Assembly: GCA_020284085.1 (NCBI GenBank)
Contig: JACEVL010000062.1
Span: 1,959,610-2,023,609, forward strand
Source of the DNA: Aporrectodea caliginosa
Lineage: Eukaryota > Annelida > Clitellata > Crassiclitellata > Lumbricidae
Length of the DNA: 64,000 bases
Reading direction: 5' to 3'
Shown: positions 24,248 to 36,289 of the stretch, piece after piece
How the letters are laid out: every line of letters begins with the position of its first letter
Numbering within the stretch: the stretch's first letter is position 1
The notes under the pieces: generated by a model
What the model saw: the letters and a program-made list of their open reading frames with translations, nothing else
The model's database searches: none
Told to the model about the DNA's origin: nothing
Program-made: the position numbers and the translations under genes

Positions 24248-25025
24248 CAGTGGCGTAGCCAGACCTCTTTTCAAGAGGAGGCACAAGAGGAGGCAAAATG
24301 TACCCATGGAGCAAACAAGAGGAGGCAAAATTTATCCATGGAGCAATAGACGAAAATCGTAGACTTTTTTTTCCTGACGACCTTTTTTTTAGGGGTAGTA
24401 TAATTCACAGCAATTACTTTTTAAGCATGTCTGAAACTAACAGTTGCTTTTTCAGCATGTCTGAAACTAACAGTTGCAAAGCTTCTGCCGCCATTATTTT
24501 AAGTATAGAGAACATCAGTATGTGAACGTAAACATTTTACGAGCATGAAATTGTGAGAAGTTCACATAAGTTATGAGTTCAACTTGTCTTTCATTGCAGT
24601 AATTTTGACAAGTTCTGTATCTACTGACTATTAAAGATGTTAATTTTAGTACGTAACTTATGCTCGACTTCTGTGCTATAGGTGTCACAACCATGTTCAG
24701 CAGCTGTCGGTTGACGAAAAAGCCAAATGAATTGTTGGAAGTTATACACAGGGTAAGTAAGTAGCTCTTTTACTTGATGTGACAAACAGCACGCATAATC
24801 AACGGAATAGAGAAAAACAAGAATAGTTGCAGTACTTCAAATGTGAAACATTGAAAACGTGACGTAAAATTACAATGCTCAGTAATTTTAAAGACACCAG
24901 TTAAAAGAAGATTTTGTACAAATTAGTTTTACACTGTGGCAATATATTATTTATGAGCTCTATGAGAATGAAGTAAAATTACGACAGTAATTTAAAAACA
25001 CCAGTTGATAAAGGAACCATAATCA

Positions 25026-25174
25026 GGGGCTTCTATCCCTATACACGGTGGGCTCAAGTTGAGCCCAGTGAAAAACAGGGGGGAGTGTTTCTTTTACAAG
25101 TTACAGATCTCTTCACTCACAGTAGGGGGGAAGGAGAGGGATTGAGCCCGGTTGTTTAGGGGGGATAGAAGCCC
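25026..25174. mobile_element. Small nested inverted-repeat element
   Basis: Bounded by AGGGGCTTCTATCCC and its exact inverse GGGATAGAAGCCCCT, about 149 bp in all. I could not assign a target duplication with confidence. Confidence 0.65.
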
Positions 25175-25221
25175 CTTACAAAGTTACCATAATTACTATT
25201 TACTAATCCTAACGGTATAAC

Positions 25222-25400
25222 GGTTAAACCCTAGTTTACGTTGCTAAATTATTTTACATTGTTGCTTTAAAATGGAAGCTGCAGGGATTGATGAGAATGA
25301 TTTCTTGCCTAAATGGAAGTTTGATTAAATAGAAGCTGGATGATGGAAATAATTGTTTCCGTAAGTATATAAAGTTGGATTGATGAAACTAGGTCTTTTC
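25222..25400. mobile_element. One-ended family A MITE fragment
   Basis: Starts GGTTAAACCCTAGTTTACG like other family A elements. Its core is in the opposite orientation (GAAGCTGGATGATG), and no matching right end is present, so it is truncated or rearranged. Confidence 0.6.
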
Positions 25401-25860
25401 TTCAAGAGAAGCTTCGTTACTAATTATAACTAATAACCATAGGCGTTATTACTAATAACCTGTCGTTACCTGTGTATTTCTTCGCTGGCTTTTGGCTGGC
25501 AAAAGATAGCACAATCTGTCGAAGTTTCTTATTTGGCGGCCCCGCAGACATAATAATGACTATTGACGAATTGACGAATGAGTCGGAATGACGATAATAC
25601 ACAATAATTCGATTAGTACAATTTACTTGAAAAATACTGAAGTTAGGCGTTTGTTACCGGAAACGAAAACTGTGTCTGTGTGTCAGGAAATAGTATACGC
25701 CGTACGGTACAACATTCGCTTGAACAGTGCAGTAAGTAAGTAAATTGCATGCAGATTTGTATGGCGATGGAGTTCGGGCAAGAGGAGGCAAATACGGGAA
25801 AATCCAAGAGGAGGCAACTGCCTCCTCCTGCCTTCATGTGGCTACGCCTATGCGTGTTAG

Positions 25861-25958
25861 TAGTGGATTATTAGTTGTGGTGGCGAAAGTAGTAGGCCTA
25901 GTAGCAGTAGCAGTAGCAGTAGCAGTAGCAGTAACGATGGTGATGATAATTATAATTA
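25861..25958. repeat. Unit 3 start: AGTAGC repeats
   Basis: Short runs of GTAGCA/AGT repeats homologous to the microsatellite start of other units (450-540, 34030 and 43900). Confidence 0.6.
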
Positions 25959-26899
25959 TCTTATACTATAATTCTTAAAGTTTGTCCTTCCGTATGTATG
26001 TATGTTTGCAATGCATCGCTGTCCGGCTAAAGGCTCCGAAACGGAACGGTTTAGCGAGTTGAAAAAATTTACAAAGCATTATTACGCAACGTCTAGGTCA
26101 ACGCGACTATTTTCAGTTCGCAATTTTATTTAAACGCCGATATATGGCCATTTTAAATTTAACTTTTCAGCGAGCTTATTTCAATACCGCCCATAGTAAG
26201 GCCATTTGTTCACGTCACGCATGCTTAATAAGCAATCTTACGTCACACGGAGCATCTAGCAACCAATCAGAAGTCGCCACGGGCGAATTTCTAGGTCAGC
26301 GCAACCATTTACAGATTTGGTGATCTAATTACACTAAGCTCACATTTTTTGCAACCACGGCCATTGCCGATTTTCTAGGTCAAAGCAACTCGAAACTTAC
26401 TTTAGCTATTCGAATTTCTATCTCATCCCAATTACTTTCAGCTCATAATTTGCTTTCAATTCCGATTTATGGACATTATAAGCATGCCCATTTGTCCACG
26501 TCACTAAAATTAATATGCAATCTTAAATTACGTCACGCGGCTAAATATGCAATCTTACGTCACGCTGGCCAACGGCAAATAATACGCCTATTATAATTTA
26601 GAAATAACCCGTGTAGTACGGGGAACAAAATAATACGCCTATTTCAGGTAGAGATAAACCGTAAAGAACGGGGAACAAAATAATAATATTGCCTATAATT
26701 ATAAGGTAGAGATAACCCGTGCAGTACACGGGCAAAGCAACTATGTTCACCTCTAAATATCGTTTCCATTCAGATATATGGACATTTTTTAAATATTTGA
26801 AGCCCATCAGCAAATATAGTAAGTAAGTAGCCTTTATTTGCAGCCGTTAAAAATTACGCCTGGGGAAAACCCGGGCGAACGCCGGGTAAAAATTGCTAG
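25959..26899 (+). mobile_element. Non-autonomous Helitron
   Basis: The 5' end is TCTTATACTATAATTC and the 3' end CTAG, inserted exactly between A (25958) and T (26900) as Helitrons do. A GC-rich hairpin, ACCCGGGCGAACGCCGGGT (26869-26887), lies 8 bases before the terminal CTAG. There is no target duplication. It lacks Rep/helicase coding sequence, so it would need an enzyme from elsewhere. The flanks rejoin to the sequence seen uninterrupted near 535 (GTAAAATGAATTAAG). Confidence 0.92.
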
Positions 26900-27808
26900 T
26901 GTAAAATAAATTAAGAACTAGAATTTAACGTTATTTTGTCAACGCAGTTGTTCACCAGATGTCAGGGTGAACCATAGTAATATCTGTTCCCAAGATATGT
27001 CTTCCATTTCATTCGCCCGGTGACGCTAGAACACTAAGTGAAGCAAGACACGTAGGCCTACCTTAAGTCAGCCTGAGAGATGGCCATGCGTTTGAAGAGT
27101 TAGCGACTTCATTTTTCTTAGCCTCGGCAAAATTGAGGTCGGTTGGCTAATCTTTCCCCTCGCCGTCTCATTTTCCATCGACAGAATACACTCAAATGAA
27201 CTGAGTTGGCTAGGGAAGCAGTAGTTTCTTTATTTGCAAATAGATTAATTGCAAATAATAATTATAAAACATTGATGGCTTTCATTGAGCAGATTTTAGA
27301 TGATAGGCCTACACATGTGGAGTTGCGCAATTGTTTTACGCAAAGATAAGCTAAGATAAGATAAGATGACTAGATAAGCTGAGTCAGCTCTTTCTCCCTA
27401 TTGAATCGTTTACTACACAGGATCATTGATGAACAATAATTCTGAGACTGTATAACTTACTATGTAGGCTACTTGAATCATCCGTTATTACTGTTCGATT
27501 ACTTTACTGTTCGATTCTGAATAAACATTTAATGCAAAGCTTACTAAAAAGTTTCATTTCTAGAGATGCAATTAATCGTAAGAGTTTTGTGATACCTATT
27601 ATGTCTTAAAGACAATCATATTAGCGCCTGATTTTGATGAATAATACTCAAAATTCACAGTTTTAGCTTGTTGTTCATAAATTAACACGTGCGACGAACG
27701 CCTAGTTTCAGGATGACGGGTAACATATTCATTTACATTACATACATCACGGAGCTTTATGTTTACGTCTGAAGCCAACGTCTTCAGAAATCGTTGCGCT
27801 CTGCAATC
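26900..27808. repeat. Unit 3, left part
   Basis: Carries the CAGGGTGAACCA anchor (about 26965) and the AGCGACTTCATTTTTCTTAG anchor (about 27105), then sequence matching 44580-44740 (ACACGTGCGACGAACGCCTAG). No gene. Confidence 0.65.
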
Positions 27809-29071
27809 AGTAAAAATACAGCCCGTAAAAACAAAGTTTTTTACTATATCCATCTAGTATCCTATAATGCGTCTTATGAAGCAGTTACCTCTACAAATAT
27901 ATAGTCCGCGTTCATTTTACGTCATAGCGTGCGTTTAATCAGGCAGCGCCCCCGTTTTTGTTGAGGCCAATGGCAACGCTGCGTATCGGAAAAGTTGATT
28001 CCCCGATTCGAAAAGTTGAGTCCCCGATTCTATAAGCTAGCCTTTTTGCGGGAGCTGAAATTTTTATAGAATGAAGTGTCTGCGAGGGCGAGTCTATCTG
28101 CCAAGTTTCAGGACGATTGAATGATTGTAAGTGATCGAATGAGTCGTCGCAAGATTTGACTTTTTAGCCTGTGGCTCAAACATATATTCAAGATTTCCGT
28201 AAGTTAAACTAGATGAATAAAAAATACAGCCCGTAAAAACAAAGTTTTTACTATATCCATCTAGTATCCTATAACGTGTACTCTGAAAATAGTCCGCGTT
28301 CATTTTACGCCATAGCGTGCGTTTAATCAGGCAGCGCGCCCGTTTTTGTTGCGGCCAATGGCAACGCTGGCCAATGGCAACGCTGCGTATGGGAAAAGGG
28401 GATTCCCTGATTCGAAAAGTTGAGTCCCCGTTTCTATAAGCTAGCCTTTTTTGAGGGAGCTGAAATTTTTATAGAATGAAGTGTCTGCGAGGGCGAGTCT
28501 ATCTGCCAAGTTTCATGACGATTGAATGATGGTAAGTGATCGAATTAGTCGTCGCAAGATTTGACTTTTTAGCCTGTGGCTAAAGCAAGCAAGCAAGCAA
28601 GATTTCCGCAAGTTAAACTAGATGGATAAATAAAATACAGCCCGTAAAAACAAAGTTTTTTACTATATCCATCTAGTATCCTATAATGGGTCTTACGAAG
28701 CAGTTACCTCTACAAATATATAGTCCGCGTTCATTTTACGACATAGCATGCGTTTAATGAGGCAGCGCGTCCGTTTTTGTTGCGGCCAATGGCAACGCTG
28801 GCCAATGGCAACGCTGCGTATCGGAAAAGGGGATTCCCCGATTCGAAAATTTGAGTCCCCGATTCTATAAGCTTGCCTTTTTTGGGGAGCTGAAATTTTT
28901 ATAGAATGAAGTGTCTGCGAGGGCGAGTCTATCTGCCAAGTTTCAGGACGATTGAATGATTGTAAGTGATCGAATTAGTCGTCGCAAGATTTGACTTTTT
29001 AGCCTGTGGCTCAAACATATATATATAGCCTAGTTATATTCAAGATTTCCGTAAGTTAAACTAGATGGATA
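27809..29071. repeat. Three-copy tandem repeat of ~408 bp
   Basis: The block starting ACAGCCCGTAAAAACAAAG occurs at about 27820, 28229 and 28637 (spacings ~409 and ~408). Each copy contains GAGTCTATCTGCCAAGTTTC and GTCGTCGCAAGATTTGAC. The array interrupts unit 3 between AGTAAAA and ATGAGTCC, which are joined at the homologous place near 44735. Each copy has the near palindrome GTAAAAACAAAGTTTTTTAC. No termini typical of a known class were found. Confidence 0.8.
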
Positions 29072-30503
29072 AAATGAGTCCAAACGCCGGTTTTCTCTTA
29101 GGAGCTCAAAAGGCAAGCGCCTATTTCACCCCAATTTCACATGCAAATTATAAATTTTCCTGGTTTCGTCTGTAGTTATACCGCTGGTTAAAGACATTGA
29201 AACCAACCTATTTTCAACGAGATGTTTGCAGACGCCATTTTTTATTAAAGAAATGCTTGACGTCAGGTAACGTGACAGAATCTGAGTGTTGTTAGTAAGC
29301 CTATAAAGCTAGTAAAGTAGTAAGCAGGTAGGCAGTAAGGTAGTAAGTAAATGATCGGTGAGCTTATATCGACTGATTGATTGTTAGACTATTATTCTGT
29401 TGCTCATTGATATGGACCTTGTAAGGAAATTTTGCTCCTGTCCTGCTGCTGTTATATTAAGTGAAGAAAGTCGCTAGCAGTCGATAGTTTAGCGACTGGT
29501 TATGACTTGAGTACTTATCGGTTGGCGGCGAAAGCTGTGCATGAGGGCGGAGCAGAGGAATAACTCAGACCTAGACGAATATTAATAATAATATTAATAA
29601 TAATATAAAATTATAATAATAATAATTATAATAATCATATTAATAATGTCTGGCAAAATGATCAGCACCTGGCGATTGTCAAAAGCTTTGGATGTCGCTT
29701 CGTACATAGGCCTATATCTAAATATTACTGGTTAACGATGACAAAAAAACATCGAACAAACTTTATTTGCTAAGACATTTAAGCCTTAATCGCATCGTTA
29801 GGCCTACCATTATAAGCACTGATTATATGCGAAATTATCGTTGGCAACGATTCGTTGCAATTACTTCGTGATTGCAGTAACGAAACAGAAAAACAGAATA
29901 AGCCTACGACTATGTAAAACTTGGATTGAGTGAAAACTAAACGATCATGAGAAGTACGGCATAAGGGAAATAACAAAAACAGTTCGATACAGTTAAAGTA
30001 CCTAACTAGACAAAAGCGAAATAATACTAACTAATTTAACAAAAATGTTCTAGAAAACACAAGACAAAAGTAGGGTTCTTGAATATGACAAATCATACAG
30101 CAAAACGCAGCTGTACTGTACTATAGCTATTACTTTCAATACAAAACAAATATGTATGAATTCGCTCATGCATGTCATCATAGTTTGAGTAGCTCCACAC
30201 TTCCATTTTTATTCCTTGTTCACGAATTGTTTTTTGGTGAACGTCAATAATGTGAATTATTTCAGGTAATTTCTGGTTGAGACATTTGTTTCTTTGTACT
30301 AGTTTGTAGCGAAAAGACGGTTTCTCTTCATTTAAGGTTCATTCACGTTTTCGAGACGAAGTACATTAAATGTTTCCTGACATACTCGAAATTATCACGT
30401 GAGAATGTTTGTTCTATGGTAGCCTATAACTGGAATTTGTATGGCTTTTATCAAGTTAGGATTTCAACATTATTTTGCGTACTTTACACTTTGGAACATG
30501 TAT
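29072..30503. repeat. Unit 3, middle part and zinc-finger 3' flank
   Basis: Continues unit 3: the GACTGATTGATTGTTAGACT block near 29369, a short TAA-rich stretch at 29580-29650, the TGTCAAAAGCTTTGGATGTC block near 29673, then the GCATCGTTAGG block with AATAAA (minus) at 29762-29767. No independent gene. Confidence 0.65.
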
Positions 30504-31845
30504 TTACAAACTTGAGCCAGACAATGAGTGGGTTTTTTCATGTCTTGTCAGACTTGAAGTGCATGAGAACGTTTTCGGGCATACACGGCAAAGATATGGT
30601 TTGTCTCCAGTATGTATTCTCGTGTGCCTCTTTAGATAACATTTATAATACGTCTTAAACTCGCATAATTTGCAGTGGTATCGTTTCTCTCCAGTATGAA
30701 TTTTTGCATGACTTTTAAAATTACAAGATCGGTTAAACCGTTTTTGACATGACTGGCACTGGTATGGTTTTTCTCCAGTATGGAATCGAACATGATCTCG
30801 AAGTTGTGACGATCGCGAATAACTTTGTTTGCATATCTGACATTGGTGTGGTCTCTCTCCAGTATGGATTTTAACATGATCTTGTAGGCTTGAAGAAGTG
30901 AAAAATGTTTTTTGACAAAGAATACACAGAAATGGTTTATCTCCAGAGTGAATTTTTTCATGAGTTTTTAGGCCTGAAGTGCTTGGGAACGTTTTCTGAC
31001 ATACCCGACAAAGGTATGGTTTCTCTCCAGTGTGTGTTCTCATATGACTCTTTAGATTATTTTCGTACTTAGTTTTAAACTCACACAACTGGCATTTCAG
31101 TGGTTTCACTCCGGTATGATATCTTGCATGAAGTGCTAGATTTGAAGATATGGAAAAACATTTTTGACATATTGTGCATTGGTAAGGCATCTCTCCAGTA
31201 TGGATTCTTGCATGATATGTAAGACTGGAAAACCGAGAAAACTGTTTTTGACACATTTGGCATTGGTAAGATTTCTCTCCGGTATGAATTGTTGCATGAC
31301 ATGCTAGATGTGAAGATTGGGAAAAGCGTTTCTGACATATTTGGCATTGGTAAGGTCTCTCTCCAGTATGGGTTCTTGCGTGAATTGTTAAATGTGAGGA
31401 TTGTGAAAAACATTTTTGACATATATGACATTGGTAAGGCATCTCTTTTGTATGGATTCTGGTATGGTTCCGTTGACTGCGAGAATGAAAAAATATTTCT
31501 TTACATACTTCGCACTGAAATGGTTTATCTCCAGTATGGGTTCTAGTGTGTGTTTTCAGACTCGAAGAACATGCGAATGTTTTCTCACAGACTAGCCAAA
31601 GGTTTGCTTTTCTCTTCTGTATGGATTGTCATGTGCTTCTGTAGGTTATCGGTGTGCGTAAATAATTTTTTGCAAAACTCGCATTCGTGTGTCTTTGCTT
31701 TGGAATGACGTTGCTTCTTTTCCTTCGTATGACAACCGAGCACAAATGCTTTCTCACCCAGCTATGCACTTTCCTTCTTTCCCTGTGTTGCATCTTCGAT
31801 TGAATATCCCAATGAATGCTTGGAAGAAATCTTTGTCGACATCAT
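30504..31845 (-). pseudogene. C2H2 zinc-finger gene copy 3, broken
   Basis: Homology to copy 2 runs from ATGATG at 31845 to the stop at 30504. It carries an in-frame TAG at 31762-31764 in the leader and a one-base gain in the A-run near 31607-31611 that shifts the frame ahead of finger 2. The first cysteine of finger 2 is tryptophan (LWLVCEKTF). Downstream the frame is open and codes for 12 good fingers; a methionine at 31442 could start a 312-residue, 11-finger protein. With TGEKP linkers kept and most zinc ligands intact, inactivation looks recent, or the short form is still used. Confidence 0.85.
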
Positions 31846-32435
31846 TAATGATTATGAATTGTCTGAGTTTGAGCTTCAGATGTGATTTTGCAACATTGTA
31901 TTGTAGCACTGTAGGCTAGTATCCTGTCTCCACCACTTTTAAATGTGGCAGCGATGATAACCACCACTTTTGGCTATCGTTATTTTGGTATGAAGTAAGT
32001 TTCGTTGCATACCATCGATTCAGGAGGAACTGATGTTTAGCTCTATTGTGGTGGTCTCAGTGTACTCAAAAGATTAGCAGTTGTGAAACAGAATGTAGAC
32101 TTGTACTTTGTTACCTGCGAGAGACTTAAAATGGCGGTAAAGCATACTAAAGTTGTACATAGGGAAGGGGATGGAGAGGGAGAAGGCAAAGAGAGTGGAA
32201 CGGGGAGAGGAGGGGACTGGCCAACACCAATTTGTACGGCAGAGCTACGCCATTTACAGCGATAATTATGTTAAGGATGTAAAATACTAGAATGTATTAA
32301 ATTTTTTTATATGGGGAAAATAATTATTATCGTAATAGTAGCTTATGGCTAAACCGCATATATCCATAAAATTTATGGACAATTTAGATTTCGAATCGTA
32401 ATAACAGATATATTTATTTATAGACAATCGCTGTA
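31846..32435. other. No gene recognised
   Basis: The 5' flank seen in the other copies is replaced here by unrelated sequence soon after the start (from about 31890). It includes a G-rich stretch near 32160-32215 (GGGAAGGGGATGGAGAGGG). No supported coding region or element end was found. Confidence 0.4.
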
Positions 32436-32439
32436 GCCT

Positions 32440-32900
32440 ATGCCTTGCGCATCCTCGTGATGCATGGTCTTTCGGGCCCTATGCTATACGACGTGGTTCG
32501 TGCTACAACTGTGGCCCGAATGCTCTATGCTGATCCGGCTTGGTGGGGGTTTGCAGGGCAACAAGAAAAGAATCGCCTTCAGTCGGCGATGCGGCGTCTG
32601 ATTTGTGTGCCGTACCTGTCCATCGTTTGAATATGTTTTCCACACTGCTGACTCACGCCTCTTCTCTGCGGTCTTGGGAAACCCGGGGCATGTTCTCCAT
32701 GGGCTACTCCCCGCAAAAAAGCCGCTCCCCTACTCCCTGCGCCCGAGATTAGGCTACATGACCGTTTCCGACCGTTTTTATTTTATTCCACAAGCAGACA
32801 ATCTCACACGCAGATCGTTTATAATAAGAATGTAATACTCAGAGTGCGGATATGCAATTGGTTTAATAAAGAATATACTTACTTATTTACTTACTTGCAA
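32440..32900 (+). mobile_element. LINE 3' end with C-terminal ORF and (ACTT)n tail
   Basis: Frames give MLYADPAWWGFAG, then LICVPYLS, SSLRSW and an LRPRLG-like box, followed by GGTTTAATAAAGAATATACT plus TTACT repeats at about 32860-32900. It is homologous to 10480-11930, which lets the 3' end of this LINE family be defined. Confidence 0.75.
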
Positions 32901-34029
32901 AAGGAGATTACCAGTAGGTTATGTAGCCTACATATTGACGAACTTAATGAACGACGGATTTCCAAACGCCACAATTTTAATTGCGGACCAGTAGGAATGA
33001 GATTTTACACTGATAGTTATTATAAGGGGAGGTTTTACTGAAAGGGAAAAGCAATTTAAAATTGTGAAAAGCAATTTAAAATTGTGAAAACTTACTACTA
33101 ATCGACAATTAACATGAATTGATTTTAAAACCGTTTTGTAACCTTACTTCGTCGACTAGGTCGTTGATAATAGTGACGTCATCATTCATTGGGTTCAATC
33201 ATGGCCCTCTGGATTTAACAATAATCTATAATAATCAATAATCTAGAAGGCCATGGTTCAATCATGGTTAGGGTAGTCCCTAAATCACGGTCAAAAAGTG
33301 AAAAAATCACGGCCTACTTTTGCAAAAATAGAAAAATTCACGGCAACGTGTTTTTCCAAGAATTTTCTCGAGGGGGGGTAGTAACGACTATTTTCCAACA
33401 ATAATTTTCGAGGGGGGTAGTAACAGCCATTTTTTGACGTGTTTCGCAACCATTTTTAACGTGTTTTTACAAAAAGTGCTGAAAATGTGAAAAATCACGG
33501 AAATTCACGGCAAACGGCAAAATTCACGGCAAACGGCGAAATTCACGGTTTCCGTGATTTCCGTGAATTCGTGATTTAGGGACTACCCTAATCATGGTTC
33601 ATTACGTAAACAAGGAGTTTCTATCGTTAATATAAGAGGTGTCAAATTCGCTTTTGATAGTTGGAAATCAGAAGTTTACATTGCGCTGAATTAGCGATTC
33701 CTTTTTTTTTAATATTCGCAAATAATTTTGCGAGTATTTAACACACTGCATAACTTCGATAGAATTTCGGACATTTCTTACAATTTTCAAAAATTTGGGA
33801 TATTGAGACCAGAACGCAGGAAGTTAAAAAAAGAGCGATCTTATTCCATTTATTGTTAAATCAATAATTATTTACCACGGTGATTTCTTGTAGAATGTAG
33901 ATAAACATTGGAAGGCTAGCCAGTTGCCTAGATTTATAGTTGTCAGAAGCGGCGTCACTATGAACAGTTACTATAGGCCTAAGAGATAAAGTCGTGTTTT
34001 TAGTAGTTTTGGTTGTGTCGGTTGTTGTT
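32901..34029. repeat. CRE-like block leading into unit 4
   Basis: Contains GTGACGTCATCATTCATTG near 33174, interrupted by a MITE at 33269-33590, then TTTACCACGGTGATTTCTTG near 33869 as in the other units. Confidence 0.6.
33269..33590. mobile_element. hAT-like MITE (322 bp)
   Basis: The ends are TAGGGTAGTCCCTAAATCACG and the inverse of nearly the same sequence, flanked by the exact 8-bp repeat ATCATGGT (33261-33268 and 33591-33598). The interior is made of AAATTCACGG and TTTTCGAGGGGGG repeats. Confidence 0.88.
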
Positions 34030-34185
<156 letters not shown>

Positions 34186-34424
34186 TTGTATTGTATTGTA
34201 TTGTATTGTATTTGAACAATTGTTATAGCGCTCCTACCCGATTCCCATTCAGAGGCGCTCCCGACTACTGCGCGGACGCTGAATCGAAGTTTCACGCCGA
34301 AGCGCATGAGCAATTGCGAGTGAAGGACTTGCCCAGGGTCCCTACGCGGCGACTTTGAGGTGGATTCGAACCCGCAACCCTCCAGCTGCAAGGCACCGAA
34401 CATACCCCTATACCACCGCACCCC
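34186..34424 (-). mobile_element. tRNA-derived SINE, type 1
   Basis: On the minus strand it starts GGGGTGCGGTGGTATAGGGG (box A-like), has GGGTTCGAATCC (box B) about 40 bases later, then a body containing GGGCAAGTCCTTCACTCGC, and ends in (TACAA)n. The body is shared with SINE fragments at 50565-50690 and 60485-60680. Confidence 0.8.
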
Positions 34425-34431
34425 AGTTGTA

Positions 34432-34600
34432 TTGTCTTGTGTTGTATTGTATTGTATTGTACTCCACGTTTATATTGCGACCGAACCACCCGCAGTAAAG
34501 ATCCGAGAAATTAATCTCTGATAAACCGACCGACCGGGTATCGAACCCGGGGCGCCGGCGTGATGAGCAGGCTACCAACCCACTCGGCCACTCAGGATCC
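34432..34600 (-). mobile_element. tRNA-derived SINE, type 2
   Basis: The minus strand begins TCCTGAGTGGCCGAGTGGG (box A-like) and has GGGTTCGATACCC (box B), then a short body and a (TACAA)n tail like the neighbouring SINE. The two SINEs lie head to tail and share the tail type but have different heads. It is not a full tRNA gene: the 3' acceptor half does not pair. Confidence 0.7.
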
Positions 34601-34602
34601 TT

Positions 34603-34797
<195 letters not shown>

Positions 34798-34799
34798 TT

Positions 34800-35309
34800 G
34801 AAGATGATTATGGTAGTAATAAGTAGGCCTAAAATAAATTAAGAATCATAATTTTGCATTATTTTGTCAACGCATAATGTTCTCCAGATGTCAAAGTGAA
34901 TCATAACAATATCTGTTCCGAAGATATTTCTTCCATTTCATTCGTCTGGTGACTCTAGAATGCTAAGAGAAGAAAGAAAGGTCCCTTAAGGCTTACGCCA
35001 TCATGAGATATACCCATGAGTTTGAAGCGTTAGCGACTTCATTTTTCTTAGCCTCGTCATATGGGATTGGTTGGATAATTCTCCAATAGCCATTCAGTTA
35101 ATTGATTCCCGTAATTAATAATAGTCAAAAGGCATTGACGTCAATAGCAAATAATTGTTGAGCACTATTATTGTAGAACTGTAGGCTACTCTTTAATACT
35201 CGATAACTCACGATCTGAGGGAAAATTGGACTGGAGTTGTTACTGGTTGTTCCATCATTCCTAACTAAGTAGGCTACAATAGGTTTGTTTATTGTTCGCG
35301 CTGTTTTAA
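34800..35309. repeat. Unit 4, left part
   Basis: Carries the TTCATTCGTCTGGTGAC block near 34937, the AGCGACTTCATTTTTCTTAG anchor near 35033, and TTGACGTCAA near 35137. Here the last two are adjacent because the intervening parts seen in unit 1 are missing. Confidence 0.65.
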
Positions 35310-36280
35310 CCCTCGGGCTACCAAGGGGGGGTTATTACGACCCCCCTAGGTTTTTTGCTTAGAAAACTTGTTCCATGTGGAATATAATTTTGATAATTTA
35401 GGTAGCTGTAGCAGGATCTTTTGCGCACATTTTGAGGTAAACATCATTGTGATATCTCATGCCATTCAAAAGTTACACCCGATATACCCGAGGTACCAGG
35501 GGGGGTTGATACGACCCCCCTTAGTTTTTCGTCTATAGTGTACTCAGTTTTCTTCCTGGAAGAGAAACAAATATACCATTCTTTAGAGGGAATGCAGGGC
35601 TTCATTTGCATACTTAGATGTTTGTCTTTTGAAAACCGCAAGTGATCAAAATAAATAATAATACGCGTAATATGTGTGAAAAATGGCTGAATGGAAGGAC
35701 TCCCCCCATAGTTTTTTGTCGGTAGCGTATTCATTTATATTCCTGGAAGAGAAACAAATATACCATTCTTTAGAGGGAATGTAGGGCTTCATTTGCATAC
35801 CTAGATCTTTGTCTTTTGAATACCGGAAGTGATAAAAATAAATAATAATACGCGTAATCTGTGTGAAAACGGCTGAATACAGCATTACAACGTAAACCGA
35901 AATATATGTATGGATATATATGTACGGATGTATATTTATACGTATATAAACATATGTAGGGATGTATGTGTATCTTGGATACATAGATCAGTTTCAAAAC
36001 ACACATAATTTTATATTTCTTTATCCAAAAAGTACAAAATGTACGCAATAATATAAAATATCGCTAATTAAGGGGTTCCGTTGTTAAAAGTGATGTAATT
36101 TCGAGGTGCATTCACATAATGTACAACTAAATATACCATTCTGTGCAGAAATGAATGCTGAATCCAATGCTATATTACAAATTATGATATGTGAAACCAA
36201 ACACGAAATCCAGAAGGGGTCGTCTCAACCCCCCCCCCCTTGGTAGCCGATGTCACAAAAAAAGCTTGGTAGCCCTAGGG
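35310..36280. mobile_element. TTAA-flanked piggyBac-like element, copy B
   Basis: The same ends and internal structure as 12248-13225, flanked by TTAA (35306-35309 and 36281-36284). The empty site is visible in unit 2 near 18380 (GTTTTAACTGTGTTATCGG), confirming insertion at TTAA and a 4-bp duplication. The two copies differ at only a few per cent of positions by eye, suggesting recent mobility. Confidence 0.92.
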
Positions 36281-36289
36281 TTAACTGTT

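Larger units (their letters stand above)
24248..25852. mobile_element. hAT-type non-autonomous element (1.6 kb)
   Basis: The ends are CAGTGGCGTAGCC and the inverse of CATAGGCGTAGCC, flanked by the exact 8-bp repeat CGTGTTAG (24240-24247 and 25853-25860). Both ends carry AAGAGGAGGCA repeats just inside. Two smaller elements are nested in it (25026-25174 and 25222-~25400). No transposase was recognised. Confidence 0.88.

Noticed and set aside
24010..24258. 82-residue frame starting MTSTDFQIFVANKK
   Set aside because: The sister blocks at 9439, 16029, 33750 and 43681 carry stops and frameshifts in this frame, and it runs into a transposon end.
34500..34600. Possible tRNA gene (box A and box B spacing on the minus strand)
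   Set aside because: The acceptor stem does not close and a (TACAA)n tail follows, so it is a SINE head.
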